Source: Trochalopteron elliotii
Taxonomy: Eukaryota > Chordata > Aves > Passeriformes > Leiothrichidae
Length of the DNA: 64,000 bases
NCBI GenBank assembly: GCA_024734555.1
Contig: JANPWX010020199.1
Span: forward strand, 1,179,985 to 1,243,984
Direction of reading: 5' to 3'
Shown piece by piece: positions 14,157 through 27,710 of this stretch (position 1 is the first letter of the stretch; every line of letters starts with the position of its first letter). Under the pieces are notes generated by a model. That model was not told the origin of the DNA, ran no database searches, and saw nothing but the letters and a program-made list of their open reading frames with translations. A program made the position numbers and the translations under genes.

Positions 14157-14195
14157 GCAAGGATTCATTTAGTTTCTGTGACACTGAATACCGTA

Positions 14196-14201
14196 GTAAG
14201 A
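14196..14201 (+). promoter_or_regulatory. MCTP1: Candidate alternative 5' splice site
   Basis: A consensus donor, TA|GTAAGA, lies 39 nt after the GC donor. The extension 14157-14195 adds exactly 13 codons with no stop, reading GKDSFSFCDTEYR, and leaves the same phase 1 end. Joining to the next exon gives an AGT serine and then the usual K-S-D-P-F. Usage is inferred; only the sequence is seen. Confidence 0.4.
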
Positions 14202-17200
14202 TTTGGTGTTTTTAGAACTGGGGAAAAATGCTTAAAACAAATGTTCATCTACAGGTTATGTTCTGTTTGTGCACTTTCACCTTCTGCTCATTAACAAAAA
14301 AATCTAGACACAAATGAAAGGTTTGTAAGCAAGGCAGCAAATCATTGTAATGCTAGCAGAACCCTGTGTAGGTTATTTCTGATAAAGGTGAAATAAACAT
14401 TTTTCTCCATCAGACATCCTATAAAAATTACATAGAAGAAACTTCTTTTATTTTAGTAGATGAAACTATACAAAATTATCAACATTAAATTCCAAGGGAC
14501 AAGGCAAATAAAAGGTTCCAGACTTAGATACTACTTTAAAGTTGTTGCCAACATAACCACTTGATACCTGTCAGATATTTAGCAAAGCTGCTGTTGGTTT
14601 CAGACATTTCAACTGAATGCAATTTGCTGTAGCTGATCTGCTTATCTTTTAAAAAAAATGGAAAAAATAATTTTTAAAATTTTCTATTTTATGTTTTAAA
14701 TGGAATGGTTAATTTGACATGTTGCTTTGCAAAATAAAAAAAAGTATTTCATCCATACTGACCATATTTCTCCAGAAGTGTCCAAGTTATCTCCTGTAAA
14801 TATGATCACCTTCATACCACATGAGTTGAATGGAGCAAAATGAGCTACATCTGTGCCAGAAAATAGCCATCTCTGCTTTAAAATAATAATGAAAATTTTA
14901 AAAAATGGAAAGAGAGTAAAAGGAAACTAGAATAAATCTTCTGTTAAAGGAGCAGATATATATATAGAGAGAGCAGCTTATGCGAGTTTTAGTAGTTTTT
15001 TGATAATTAAGATGACTACCAGTATTTCAGACAAGGAAATAGTGATAAAATTTCATTTTATTGCTGAAATTGATCATCCAGTTTGTGGCACACAAAATAA
15101 CAGATTCTATTTTTGGTGAGGTTGTAGAAATGCTTCTAAAGATCTCTTCGTCTGGTTTGACCTTATAATCCAATGTTGTCTGAACAGAGAGAGAGATTAA
15201 GTTATTCAGGGGCAAATGGGATAATTCAGTCCCTGACCTCGTTCAGTCTTTGACTTTTCCAAATCAACATGTTATTTGTGCTGGTTGAACAATTTTCTTG
15301 GAAATATATTTGATTCAATTAAAGATGTATAGAGCTACCAAAAATTTTCAGACATTATATTTAGGATGACAGACAGGAAGATGGGGAAGAACACTCAGTA
15401 TCTTCCCTTGTTAGTAAGAAAAAGCATTTATACAGCAGATGTATAAGATGGCTGCACATTCTAGATGTGACAGAAATCTTGTTATATTTTGGACAAAAGT
15501 AACCAGGTATTTTGAAAAGAGGACAAAGTGGTTTCATTATCTGCTGTTGCAGTTTATAGCTATTTTTAGTAACTTGTAGATATGTACAGATCGTTCATTT
15601 AAAATAAAACTTTGAATAGTAATAGTGAGAAATAAAGTAAGTGTTAGGTGATTGTCGATAAATCATGTTTGCAAAAATTCTCTGAATAGTTAACCCACCT
15701 TTATTCAACTAAGTAATTAGTGTGGAGTGTGCTGTCATCAGTGGTGTTACTTAGACCACTAAGGATTGCTTCTATGAGTAAAAGCTAAGGACCAGTTTGC
15801 TCATCGCACTGTATTATGTTTTCAGAGTTAATCTTTTGCCCCTGAGTCTGAAAAGTAGCTGGAACAACTGTATAATATCTGCGAGTTTTGCTCTGTTTCC
15901 TGTCTGCTAAACATATCCCATTTCATTTCCAGGAATCTTTTCATGTGAAGTAATAAATCAAAATTTATTAGTTTGAGCTGACTAGATTTTTTAAATCCTT
16001 AATATGCCATCATTAAACATAAGCACAGAGGGAAAAAGATTTCTGTAATCTTTTAAGTAGTCATCAATCCTACTACCATTGCAAAGATTTTTTTTCCCTT
16101 TTCAAAACGTGAAATTTCTCCTTTGTACCATACATTGAGCAGCATTGTAATACTGCACTAACTCTGTGTGAATAAAGAGCAGTTGAGACTCCTGTTGAAT
16201 CAAGGAGTAAAAAGCACAAATTACATTTCAATGAAACCCTCAATTCTACTCCTTTCCTCAGAAAGCTTATAGCCTCCCTCAGCAGAATGCTACTACAGTA
16301 GGTCACTTTTGTTAAGCCCCTAATAAACTGTTGATAGCCAAGGGCAGTTATTTTTCTCCACTTTCAATAGCATAATGTTGGACAGTGTGCTTCAAATCCT
16401 TAAGGTTAGTACAGATTTTTTAAAAAAAGAGAGTGGTTAAGGGTGGTGGTTTGGGTCTCAGCTTACAACCCCCCTCACATGTACATGCAATGAATAATGT
16501 GCCAGGATGAGCTGAAATTTCAGTTCAGTTGTAGGCAGGGGAGCAAGTAGGCATTACCAGTTTTGAAATGCTGTGCTGCTGGAACATGCCATAACTAGAT
16601 ATTAAAAGTACCCCAGAAAAGTACAGTCAAACTTCTCACTCAACCCACTTGCCAGGAAGTCTGGGAGAGGAAGAACCACTGAGGGGTTGAGAGTCTCCCC
16701 ACTGGTGCTTGAAAGCTTAACTTGGTTTTTGGGAGAGTTGAAAAATAGGGTATCTTTCACGACGAGGACCTGTGGGAAAATTACTGGGTCTCTGAGGTTG
16801 TTTCCCACAGAAAAATAGTGTAGTTCCATGACCAAGACACAATTTTAGGGATTCCACCAATGTAAAATTACGTTCTGTTGGAAACTGTGGTCACAGCAAA
16901 TACACCTTTCCAGAAATAATGTATTATTTAGTATAAATTCTTCAAAAGTGTAATCTAATCTAATGAATGGGAAGATACTGAGCATGAAGTATACTTTTTC
17001 CTTCTCTGAGAAGAAACTTTCAGTTGAATCTTCCATTGTGTTTTAGCTACTCGGTGCATGGCTTTTTTCTCCCTAAATCCTGAGTTAGAAAGAGTTATAT
17101 TCCTGTTTCCCTAAATCTTTGCTTCCTCATGGTATCTCTGGCAGACTTTCTCAAGGACTTGGGTACTTGTAGAGCCCTGGCAGGATAGATGCTGTGCCTA

Positions 17201-20200
17201 CAGAGGGATCCTTCAATATGGAGACATTTTCTGGTGGTTCAGTAAAACCTTAAGTATAATGGACTCATCACAACAGTTGGCTTCTGACATTATACATACG
17301 TGTTTCACCTAACCCATATAAATTACAGGTAGTAATGCAATAAGCCCTTCACTGTGACATAGTTTAGGTTTAGGCAATAGTCAGATACATCTATTCTGCA
17401 GCATAGTCAGGTATAGGTGGGTGGTTGTGCAAGGCTGCTGGCTTTGCAAGGCAGTGTCTGCATCTCTTTTACTGGGGCAGATGCATTGCTCCTTTTCCTT
17501 GTGTCATGAAATAAGCTTCAAAATCTGTGCCTTACCATTGATAAAAAGTAGGCAGAGTGGGAAAATATGTGCCACAGGTTTGATTGATTTCAGCAAAAGT
17601 GCTGAGCTTTTAAGGAATAATAGTTAGCAACTCAGATTCATTAGCAGAGCAAAACTCAAGCTCCATAAGATGGCCTGACTAGAAAATAGATTGTTTTGTA
17701 GTCTTTGGGCTTTAATTAAGATGTGTTCAATTCTAGCCCCCTGGCTCCCTTCTCCCCCTCCCCCCACCCTTCTTGCTGTGTCACAGACCAGCGATCAGAT
17801 GCTTTCAGAAGGTCCAGCCCATGACTTTGACCTTCTGCGAGGTCTTGTGTTCCCTGGGGAACCGTTCAGCTCATGAGGTCTGATTTCACACTTCCAGGAT
17901 GCCTTGGCTCTCATAACAATGACAGGGAGACAAAGCCCTTTAGAGTGGGCCGCATGGGGACTTGTTTAAATTGGAAACTAGAGAGGAGTCAAGGAACAAG
18001 GTTACAGGCTACAGAATAGTGCTTTTAATAAAGAGCTCACAGCTCTGGTTCAGCTCAAAGAGGGCTATCTCTGTACAATTAATTGAGACATTTATCTGGA
18101 GCATCTTAGGCCTCCACTTTCTCACAGAATTATGTGATAAATATCAGCTAAGAGGCAAATGAAATGTGCATGAAATGAATTTTTAACACTTTGATTACTG
18201 TGTCTTCAGTCTTCATTAGAAGTAAATTTATTTGTATTAATCAATTGTGTTTTTTCTGCGTACTGTGATTTCAGAATCTTATATAGCAGAGAGATTTTGT
18301 TAAGAGCTCAGTGATATTTAGGTTTGTTTTCAAAAGCTTTTCAGGCTTTTCCTCCTCTAAAGAAGAGAAACTAAGCATAGAAAATGAGTCAGATTTTTGT
18401 TTTCTTCCTTCCCCCTGACCCCACCCCCCACCCAGTTTTGTGTCTGGAGTTCAGCCTCTCTTCTACAAATATTTCATGTTAAAATTTTGATTACAGTACT
18501 TGAAAGTAAGATGAAGACACCAAGATGGCTAATTCTGCTGAATGTAAATGTCTTTTCTAAAATCTGTCCTGCTAAATTGTTCTAACATCACATGTGCAAA
18601 AATGGTCTTTGAAATGGTTCTTCAAATACTAGGAAATGTCAGAGTGATGAACACAAACATTAAATTCACAAAGGTATGGAAGCCCATGCGTGTAAAATTG
18701 AAGGAATAAATTCAGAGGCCCTTTGGAAATACAGTTCCAAAAGTAATTTGCTCAGTCAATTAGTGCAAACAGATTTCAATATACACTTGAACTATCTCCA
18801 CAAAGTACAAAAATCTAGCAGATGGGCAGAATTCTGTGGTAGATAAAATATTTTATCAGGTCCTATCATATAGGTCACCTGAAGACTTTGGTCCGATGTC
18901 ATGCACAGCAAAGGTACTGGGTTTTAAATACCAGTTCTAGCATAGTAATGGAAAAAACAGGATTTAAAAGATGTTTTTGAAAGATATTTTATGAAAAGAT
19001 TTTTTTGTTAACTGTAACATTTATAATTATAGATACAATGAAAGGATGACTTGTGATTAATTTTTTACTTGTTTTTAAAGTATTCTGTGGAGATAAGTTT
19101 AGCTTGATTACGGCATTACACTGACTTGCCTCATAAGATACCTCAAGCATTCATGGTATCAGTCTGTTGCAACATGTTTGCATCAGCACAGATAGAGTAG
19201 AATTATAATTCCCATTTTAAAGATGGAAAACTAAGAAAGGTTAACTGACTCAGCTAAGGCCAACAGAGCAAGTCCTTGTCAAAGGTGGCATTTCGCTTGG
19301 GTTCTGTACTTAATCCATTAGATAAGGCAGCTTCTCATGCTATTGAGCCATTCCTCCTCCTGGCCAAAGGTCAGACCGACTGTTCTGCTGCAAGCAGCTG
19401 GCTGGCAGGGAGCTTGGAACAACATTAGTGACATTAGTGTCTGCATGAGTGGCACTGCCCCCCAGAGTCATGAACTGGCTGTCTTGTCTTCTAAAAAAAT
19501 AAAGGCCTTTCTTTTTGCTGTGGGACTTAGATCCGTAATGGATAGGCATGGCCAGAGGTAGGAGAGAATCATAATAGCCTATGAAATATTCAAACAATAT
19601 TTTGGCTTTTATAGCCATGTTAAAACTGGTTGAACTTCATAAAGTTATGTTTGAAAACTTACTTTTACTTTTTACTGTAGAAATGGAATTCAAATGCCAT
19701 ATTAAGTTTTTAAACTGTCCAAAGCATTTTTAGTTCAGTTTGGTAATGTAATGTCGATAATGCAAAAATTAATATGGTATTTAGTTTAGAATAAGGCTAA
19801 TGATTTTATGAAAATTGGTTCATGGTCTAATCAATGCTGAAATTGACTTTTTATCAGTTTTTATAACTTTGTGGACTGTGAAATGGCAAAATTATGAAAT
19901 TATTTCTTTCCCTGAAGTTATACTGAAGCAATGCATGTTCTCCATAGCCACAGTAGAAGTATCTCTGAAGGACTAATGGGTATCTAACCCAATGCTATCT
20001 GCTGTCCCTTGTGAGTTAATACTTCAGAAGTGCAATAAGTTTTTCAGAGGACAGGTAGATCTGCCATGTGCTCTCTTTCTTGCATATACTCTGAAGAGCA
20101 ATTATATCAATGGTAACTCCTAGGAAGAGCCCATGGCAGCCTTAATTAAGAGAGTAAGAGCCTTTCTACAGTGACTGATGGTCCTCATGATTTTTTCATT

Positions 20201-23200
20201 TTCCTTCCTACAGGCTGGAATTTCAGTGATTGATGATAGAGAAGTGTGATGTTTATTACTGTACACAAGTGTTTTCTTCCTTTCTAAAACAGAGAATTAT
20301 CCTACTACATAAAATATAGATATTTCCATATTTTCATTTACTAAAGGCTTCTGTTTTACAGTATTAACTAGAAAATAAGCAGATGACATGCAGTTTTCTG
20401 GAGACAAATGCATGTACTTAATAGAGTTTTATGATAAAAAAATATCACCGTTGAACTTGTACAAAACATGGCAAGCAAGTTGTTCAAATTTAAGATCTGA
20501 CAGCTTTTCATCAAAGAAAATTCTGCTTTGTATACAAATGGAGCTAGGGAGTGAGTATGAAAGTGCAGTGATATTCAATTAAAATAAAGTTCTGTTTGAA
20601 AGAACTGCTATGTTCCAAAATTAATTTTTGCTGGAGAACAGTTTGCTAAGAATCAAAAATTTATATTGGGTGATTTTCACCTTGGAGACCATTGAAGGAA
20701 GGCCTATATAAATTGCCCAGAAATATAAATTATATCATATTGCAGTTTGACAGCTCTAACACTTAGGTAAAATTCATAATTAGGCAAATAAAAGACCCTT
20801 GTGTCTGAATTGGTCACATGTCTTTACCATCTCTTGTGACAAAGTAGTGCTTTTGTAGTTGAATTTGACATGACATGCAATGGTTTGTTGTTCTAGCTGT
20901 CTCCTAGATTGGCCAGTTCAGCTCACATACAGCCTGGAAGATGGGCTGCAGTGGTGTGTGAGACCAGCCCATGACCATCATGGTACAAGGGCTCACAAAT
21001 CACTAATGTGTTTGGTGCTTGCTTTGAGTACCAGCATAGAGAGACAGATGGAAGTCCCATGGTGTTTGAACTGATGGAAAGGGCCTTTCCCAAACTCTTC
21101 CACTAAAAACCACACAGGTTGTGTGGTGCTGTCGCTACTTGGAAAGAAAATCCAGAAGCTGAAATTGTGTGGAGACTGAGGCTTTGTTGTTTTGATTTTC
21201 TAAATATTTTGAGAAGCAGTTAAAGGTGGCTTCTATCAATCACTGTTTAGGTCTCTTTTCCATCATGAAAAAGTTAATTTTGTTATTTCTTGCAGTAGAA
21301 AAATGTTTAGGTGGCCAGCCTAAACAGATAATGAATCTGAGCTGCCAACTGACTTTGATTTGTTTGTGAGGGACTTCCTGGGCTCTGAGGGACTTTTGAG
21401 TTTTGAAGAAAACAACAAGTAACATATCTCTAGTTCCTTATTGCTACCTCTTTTGGAGAGCAGGGGCTGATTTCAGGTTATGGGTGTGTAGTTCGTCCAG
21501 GAACATACAGTAGTTTTGAGAAATAAGGTGACAAATGAAAGACTAATTTAATGTGTACATGATGTGCAATGTGAGGGACACAGTGTTGACTGAAGTAAAA
21601 TACTCTTCTTAGATCTAAGTAAGGTAATCTCAGTTTGTGCTCTGGTCTTGCACAGTCTAAAGACATAGGATAGCACAAAAAAGGATATCTGTCAAACCAG
21701 ATGCAACATGTAGCCTAAAATTCAAAAGTTTCAAAGATTAAAATAAAGATATAATTCAAAGCTTCAAAAGATAAGTAGCTCTTCAGGTTTTTTTCAGTGG
21801 TGGCATAAATTTCAAAGTAGAACTCCGAGAGTTCATTCTCAGATAGTCGAGTTCTGTAACGGGTAAAGGGGGAAAACGGATGAGGGATATCTGTCTAAAG
21901 AAAAGTTGCTTTTCCTTCCAATTATGCATATTATGTAAATTAGCAGTTTATTTCTATAATTTCGGGAGCCCTTAGGACTGTACAAGTTGAGACCAAAAAG
22001 CATGAGACATTACAGCAAAAGAATGGATAGATTAATAACTTTGTATTGAGGTTTTCTGCAGGTTTGATTTCAGTGAGTTGGAGGGTGTATTTGTTTTTTC
22101 ACTACTTACTTTTATCAGGAATTCTTGCAATCAGTGGTAAAGTGTGATAGCAGTTAGCCCCTCTGTGGTCAGGGGATACTCAAAATTTTCAGTGTAGGTG
22201 TTGGTGCTGCTGGGAGCATGCTTTTAATGTCTGCTTAGGCAGGTGGCAGTCATCTTATTCTTGTACAGCACTGACCACATGTTTGGGAATGTATTGAGAA
22301 GTTTATTGTGGATGTCTGCCTGATCTAAATATGTCTCTAAAGTCACTGGAAAAATAGCTCGAGGCCTACAAAAAGCACAGAACAGGGATCACTAGTTGGA
22401 AGATCCTCAGTAGATACAGAGGATTTGGTAGAATTTCCTGATGTATGAAAGGTTATATACAGTTGTATACAACCATTGTGGTTTGGTTTATAGGGAAAGG
22501 CATTGTCATGACAATATAATATGGAATGATATAACTGAGCATAGGCCACACAAGACTAATCGGAGGTTTGTAAGTGTACTTTTAGAAAGGCTAGAGGGAT
22601 AGCACATACTCTTCTGAACATGTGTGGTTCTTTTCTGAAAAAATGAGGAAAACCATTTATGTATCCCTTGTTTGAAATAGCTAATCACATTAACTGGCAG
22701 AAGTTTTCTGAGGCTGCTGCTGCCTTTATTAGAATGTGTTGTGTTAAGGTACTGGTTTTGAATAATATAGTGTTGTTAGATCTTTTGGGTCCTCCTAGAG
22801 ACCAAGGAGACCTAAGGACATTTCTTACTATTTTAGTGCTCTCTTAAGGCTTTCATTGTGAACAATCCCATTATTTCGAACACTCTTGGAATGCAGCAGG
22901 TTGCCAAGGCTGTCAGTGAGAATTAAGACTGCAGTAACTCTTTCTAATACTGAAAACTTGGAAGATGACGGATACAAGTTTCACCAAGTCTTTGTGCGTT
23001 GTTCTGTCTTTGTCTTTCTGGATCATATTCACTTATTTGTGTTAGCATCTTAATAATGTTTGCACATACCTTATGCTGAGCACGTCAGCAATGAGTGGTG
23101 CCTTTCAGAGGCCCAGCTTGGTTATGAGTGTTTCAGCATATGGAAGAAGTGCCCATAGGCAATGGTGAAAGCGCATATGGGGATTTTTATCCAAATAAAT

Positions 23201-24855
23201 CTGATAAAACCAACATTCCTTAGCAGAGATGTTCAAAGCTGGGAAACTTCTCTTTATCAGCCATGGTATTTGAACCTTCCCTTGAACCATGTCATAATAT
23301 TGCCTCTATTCAAATTTGTTCTTGTAGTATGTTCAAATTATAGGAGGGAGTAGGTGTGAAATGCTGACTGTAAGTGAGAGGTTTTTTCATTTCTGAAAAC
23401 CATTTGTCTTTGGTTTGATTGAGGAGCTCTGTAATTAATGTTACATATTATTGATTGATATCCATGTAAATCTGTAAGAATAGTCATTGGAAAAGTGCAT
23501 GCCTAGAGGCACAGAAAATAAATAAATGTAGTAAATACCCTCTCCTTGTTTATAGAAGATGCCCTGTACATGCTGCAATGTAATTTACTGTGTCTGTATA
23601 TGTTTAATAAGCTCAACTCACATTGAACCACCATATGCAAATATGATTGATAGTACTTTAAAAAATGAGATATAGTAGTCCACCTGCTGTGCCAGTGCTG
23701 CCTTGTTATTTTATCTGTCTTCTGGGTATTTCTTTTTCAAATACCGAAAGCTAAAGAACTGAAATAATATAAATGGTTTAGATTTCCTATCACCTTCTAG
23801 CCTTGTGAAGTAGAACCTTGAGATGTTTGGTACATCCATTTCTGCTGACTAATGAACTGTATAATTTTTCAAGATAATGGCAAACATTTAGGGGGATATG
23901 ATTTTCTAGAGAAGATAAACATCAATTAACTGCAATTCACTGTAATAATGTCTTTAAAACAATTATTCTTTATCATTAAAGTTAATAATATGCACATCAA
24001 CATATCAATGGTGTAGTCAAAATCAGTACTGTAGTTTGGGAGATGTGGTCCGTGGACAGCTTTGTCTAAGCATTGATTTCATTGTCATTTGTATAAGGTA
24101 TGAAACAAATTATGTGCTTTCCTAATATCATTAATGTAGCCCCACTAATATCGCTACTGTAGCTACTCAGTTTATAGCTTCTAATAATGCATGAAAAAAT
24201 AATACAGGGTTATTGAAGAAATTGATAAAAACAATTGCCTAGTATGCTAGATTTAATTGTGGAAGACCAATGCCAACATTCAATATATTTTGAACAAAGA
24301 AAGTCTGGAGAGAAAAGTACCATGAGGTACTACACAACTCAATTTTTCATTTACATCAGACAAAGTTCCCCTGGGACCAGGAAGTTGAAATTTGTTGTTC
24401 AGCTTTCTACTTACATGAAAATAATGTATACACTTGTACTCTGCCAAAGGCAAAGGTTACTCCCTTCAGCTGCTGTAGAAAATAAAAATATAAAAGCAGG
24501 ATAGCATGCCTGTGTTTTGGACAGCATTTATAGTTGCCATTACTGACACAATTTGAAATATGTGTTAAATAATTTAGTCCACAATGTGATTTCTTCCCTT
24601 TATTGCTTCTTCATTGAAAGAGGTCTTCCCACCATGCCCCCCCTCATGTTTTCATTGGTGTTCTTTCCATCATAGCTGCTCTTTAGGTCTACCTCGCTAT
24701 CCCTGCTTAACCTTTTAGGAAATTTCAGGATTGCCCCGAAATGCTGAAGGTATCCGCCACCTTTTTCTTTCTGTGACTTTGGAGCAGTCCTTTTTCAGAC
24801 AGCCAAGCTGTTCTTAAGCATCAGGTTCAGGTGTCTACTTTTCTTCTTATCCTTT

Positions 24856-25448
24856 TGTCCTAGTTTTGCAAGGATGTGCAAGGGCAGAGCCTGGAGCCAT
24901 GTGGGCCTGTCTAGGCTGTTGTTTTTTACACTCAAATCATTGCTGGTGTGTGGAAGTCAGGGAGTCTCATCAAGATGAAGAGGGCATGGCTCCTGGCAGA
25001 GGAAAATGGGGGCAGTGCAGAGGTTCAGCAGCCATTTTCTCCCTTTCTGGGAGAGTGTGTGGTGAGTGACGTGATGGCTTGGTGCTGCCCCACTGGAAGA
25101 TTTATCTAACACTGGGTTTTTTCATTGTCTTGGTCTTGGGAAGAAAAAGTGCAGGTGTGGAAAGTTTGTGTGCCATTACCTTTCATTGTCTCAGGCTTGT
25201 GGGAAAAAACACAGTGGAGGAAGTGGTGAGGTGGCACCATCTGTGGAGGCGGTTTGTCAGACTTAGTGAGCATTTTGCATGTAATCACCCTCTCTTGTAC
25301 ACTGTTACTGTTTGCTTTCTTATCTTGTTGCCATTTCCAGTAAGTTGTTACCTCAACCCATAATTTCTGCCATTAGTTTCCCTTACCCGAAAGAGGAGTT
25401 GAAGAAGAGGGGAGCAGCTTAACTTCCTGGTGGGCTTAAACCACAACA
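24856..25448 (+). mobile_element. Probable solo LTR of an avian endogenous retrovirus
   Basis: A GC-richer block of 593 bp inside the large MCTP1 intron. It begins TGTCCTAGTTTTGC and ends GGGCTTAAACCACAACA, so it has the TGT...ACA termini of retroviral LTRs. The end is of the same kind as the better supported LTR at 61450-62064. It is flanked by a 4-bp direct repeat CTTT (24852-24855 and 25449-25452). No internal retroviral genes adjoin it, so a solo LTR left by recombination is the simplest reading. The short open frames across it are not credible proteins. Family assignment is from memory and tentative. Confidence 0.5.
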
Positions 25449-26462
25449 CTTTTCCAAAATCAAACCTTAAAAGGGGTAGTGTCAGTTTCGTGTTCTACCC
25501 CTAAACTTGCAGTTGTGATCATTTTTCTTGCACTTTCTAAGTATTTAAGCACTGCTCGCCTGCAGTCTTTTGCTGTAAGCTGCCTATTTAATATTTAAGG
25601 ACAACTCCCCCCTCCCCACACACACACACTCTCTTGCTTTGCCCATTACTTTTCTTAAAAGGAAAGAAAATAGACCTCCATATCCATTTCCATTATCCTG
25701 CTTGCACACAATTATCTACATAATGCATTTTCAAAGCAGCAACTTCATACTTTCTCCTTTGGTGGCTTTCATGCTGAGGGACCTCTTTGTAAATACATCC
25801 AAAACTACTTTTTTGTGCTTTAATGTATAATAAAATATCAACCATGTTTGCCTTTCTGCTGTGCTGAGACTACAGTCTGTCATTCCAGCCCATCCATCTC
25901 ATTCTTTAATTGTGCTTGCCCACTTTGTCTTGTATTAGGCTTTTATATTAGGCTGTCTTTAAGATTCTTTGATTTTGGATAGAGGATTTGTACAGTGTGA
26001 AACATAATACAGCATAATAGTCTTTGGATAATTTTCGTAGGTGCTATGTTGTAACAAATAATACAGAATAATACATTTCCTTCATATCAAAATACTCCCA
26101 TTATGTTGTCTTTAAAGTCAATGGAGAATTGGTGCCATTGAAGTAAAGTTCTCTTAGCTGTCTCACAAGGGTGCTTGGAAACTTTTAGGAACATGCTGTG
26201 TTTCATCAGAAGAGTCTGTATGGTGATTTTTTTGCCCCCTTTCTGTCTTTTATTTTTAAAGGCAAAAAAATTGTTCTTTTAACAAAGAATGTTAATAGAT
26301 TATGGAGATGAGTAGTGTGCTATGAGCGTCTTGAATATAGTGCAGATCATTACAGTGAAGCTTAGAAAATGAGAAACAACCTCCCAAACTTATTTTTATT
26401 TAAAGCTTGCTCATCATGTGTTTTCTTAGTTCATAAAATTTATTCCAGATTTTCTCTTACAG

Positions 26463-26565
26463 GTAAAAGTGACCCATTTTGTGTGGTTGAATTGAACAAT
26501 GACAGACTGCTGACACATACTGTCTACAGGAACCTCAATCCAGAATGGAACAAAATCTTCACATT
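26463..26565 (+). CDS. MCTP1: MCTP1 exon: core of third C2 domain
   Basis: Coding exon of 103 nt: 2 bases completing the split glycine, 33 codons, and 2 bases of the next phenylalanine. The peptide [20 protein letters not shown] continues to [13 protein letters not shown]. It contains the classic C2 signature S-D-P-F, whose aspartate is a calcium ligand of loop 1, and the conserved N-P-E-W-N turn before the next strand. The acceptor is TCTTACAG and the donor GTAGGT. The phase 2 end is confirmed by the C that starts the following exon (TT|C). The ORF that overlaps it from 26369 begins in intron, so that ATG is not used. Confidence 0.95.
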
Positions 26566-27670
26566 GTAGGTGTTTGGATTTAGGTGGGGGGGAATGGATG
26601 GGCAGTGGGTTTTGAGTAGTTTTTTGGAGGTTTTTGGTGTTGGAGGAGGAACAAAAATACTTAATGGCAGTTCTAAAGAAGAATAGTGATGACATACTGA
26701 TATTGCTTAACTAATCCAAATCCATTTTGAGGATTGAAAACATGAAAAAAATTTACAGAAATGGTATCATTTTGAATTTTAAAAATGCCAGGTCTGTTTC
26801 TTGGAAACCAGGTATGAGTAATGCTATGCACACCAGACTCCTGCTAGGTTTCAGCAGGAGAAACTCAGCAAAAGTTTCAAGGGCCAAGTCCAGTGTGATG
26901 GATTTGCCCCTAAAGTTTTGAGTGGGGGAAAAAAAGGTACTGTGAATATGACCTTCATTAAAATGTGGTTGTTAACTGTAAAAAAAATTAGATAACTACA
27001 TAAAGTTAGAAATTCTACATGCATGTATTTCTCTGAATTATGATGAAATACTTTCTACTTCTTGTTTCCATTTACCAGCTGCACTTCTCATAATACCATC
27101 TAGTATCATACTAATACAATCCAGCTGTTGGGTAAAATGCAGTCTAAAACAATTTATTGGGAAGTGATGTGATTGGTTTTTTCATCCTTCTGTTATTTTG
27201 AAGACAGTTAAAGGCTTTGACAAAATAGAAAAAGGTCTTCCACAGACAAAATGTCTTTGTTGTTTGCCTTGCTCAGTTGCCTTTTTCCCTCCCTTCTCTC
27301 TATCTGACTGTAATGTGACACCAATGAGTAGAAAAAACTGATCATTGCAGGTCTCACTGCTGCTGAAATCTGTAACAATCCTCTACAAAAACAGTAGAAG
27401 CTTTAGTTTTGTGTACACTTTCTTCACTTTATCGTACATGAAAATGCTATATTTTGCCCTTAATCTCAAAACTCAGTGTGATTTTAATTTTAGTTTTCCC
27501 CTCTAGATTTGTGATTCATATATTTAGCATCCACAGATTTTTGTGACCTGCAGTGAGCTCTCAGAAATGAATTCAGAACAAAAGAAAAAAATCTCACAGT
27601 AAATCTCAACAGCTTCTTACAGTAGTCTCATTTCTGTGTTTGCAAAACCATGCTAAGTTGTTCATTGATA

Positions 27671-27710
27671 TATTTTTAATTATTTACCAATATTTTTAAT
27701 TATTTACCAA
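27671..27710. repeat. Perfect 20-bp tandem duplication
   Basis: The 20-base unit TATTTTTAATTATTTACCAA occurs twice head to tail without a mismatch. Its AT-rich nature suggests replication slippage. No function is implied. Confidence 0.95.

Larger units (their letters stand above)
14157..26462 (+). other. MCTP1: MCTP1 intron, 12306 bp, GC-AG type
   Basis: The only reading that joins the two flanking exons in frame and reproduces the conserved C2 motif T-G-K-S-D-P-F uses a GC donor (CAG|GCAAGG) with a normal acceptor (TTTTCTCTTACAG). The intron is phase 1. It holds mostly AT-rich single-copy DNA. The exception is a more GC-rich block at 24856-25448 that looks like a solo LTR. Other open frames inside are short and without recognisable family. 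A second, strong GT donor sits 39 nt inside the intron at 14196. Confidence 0.85.
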
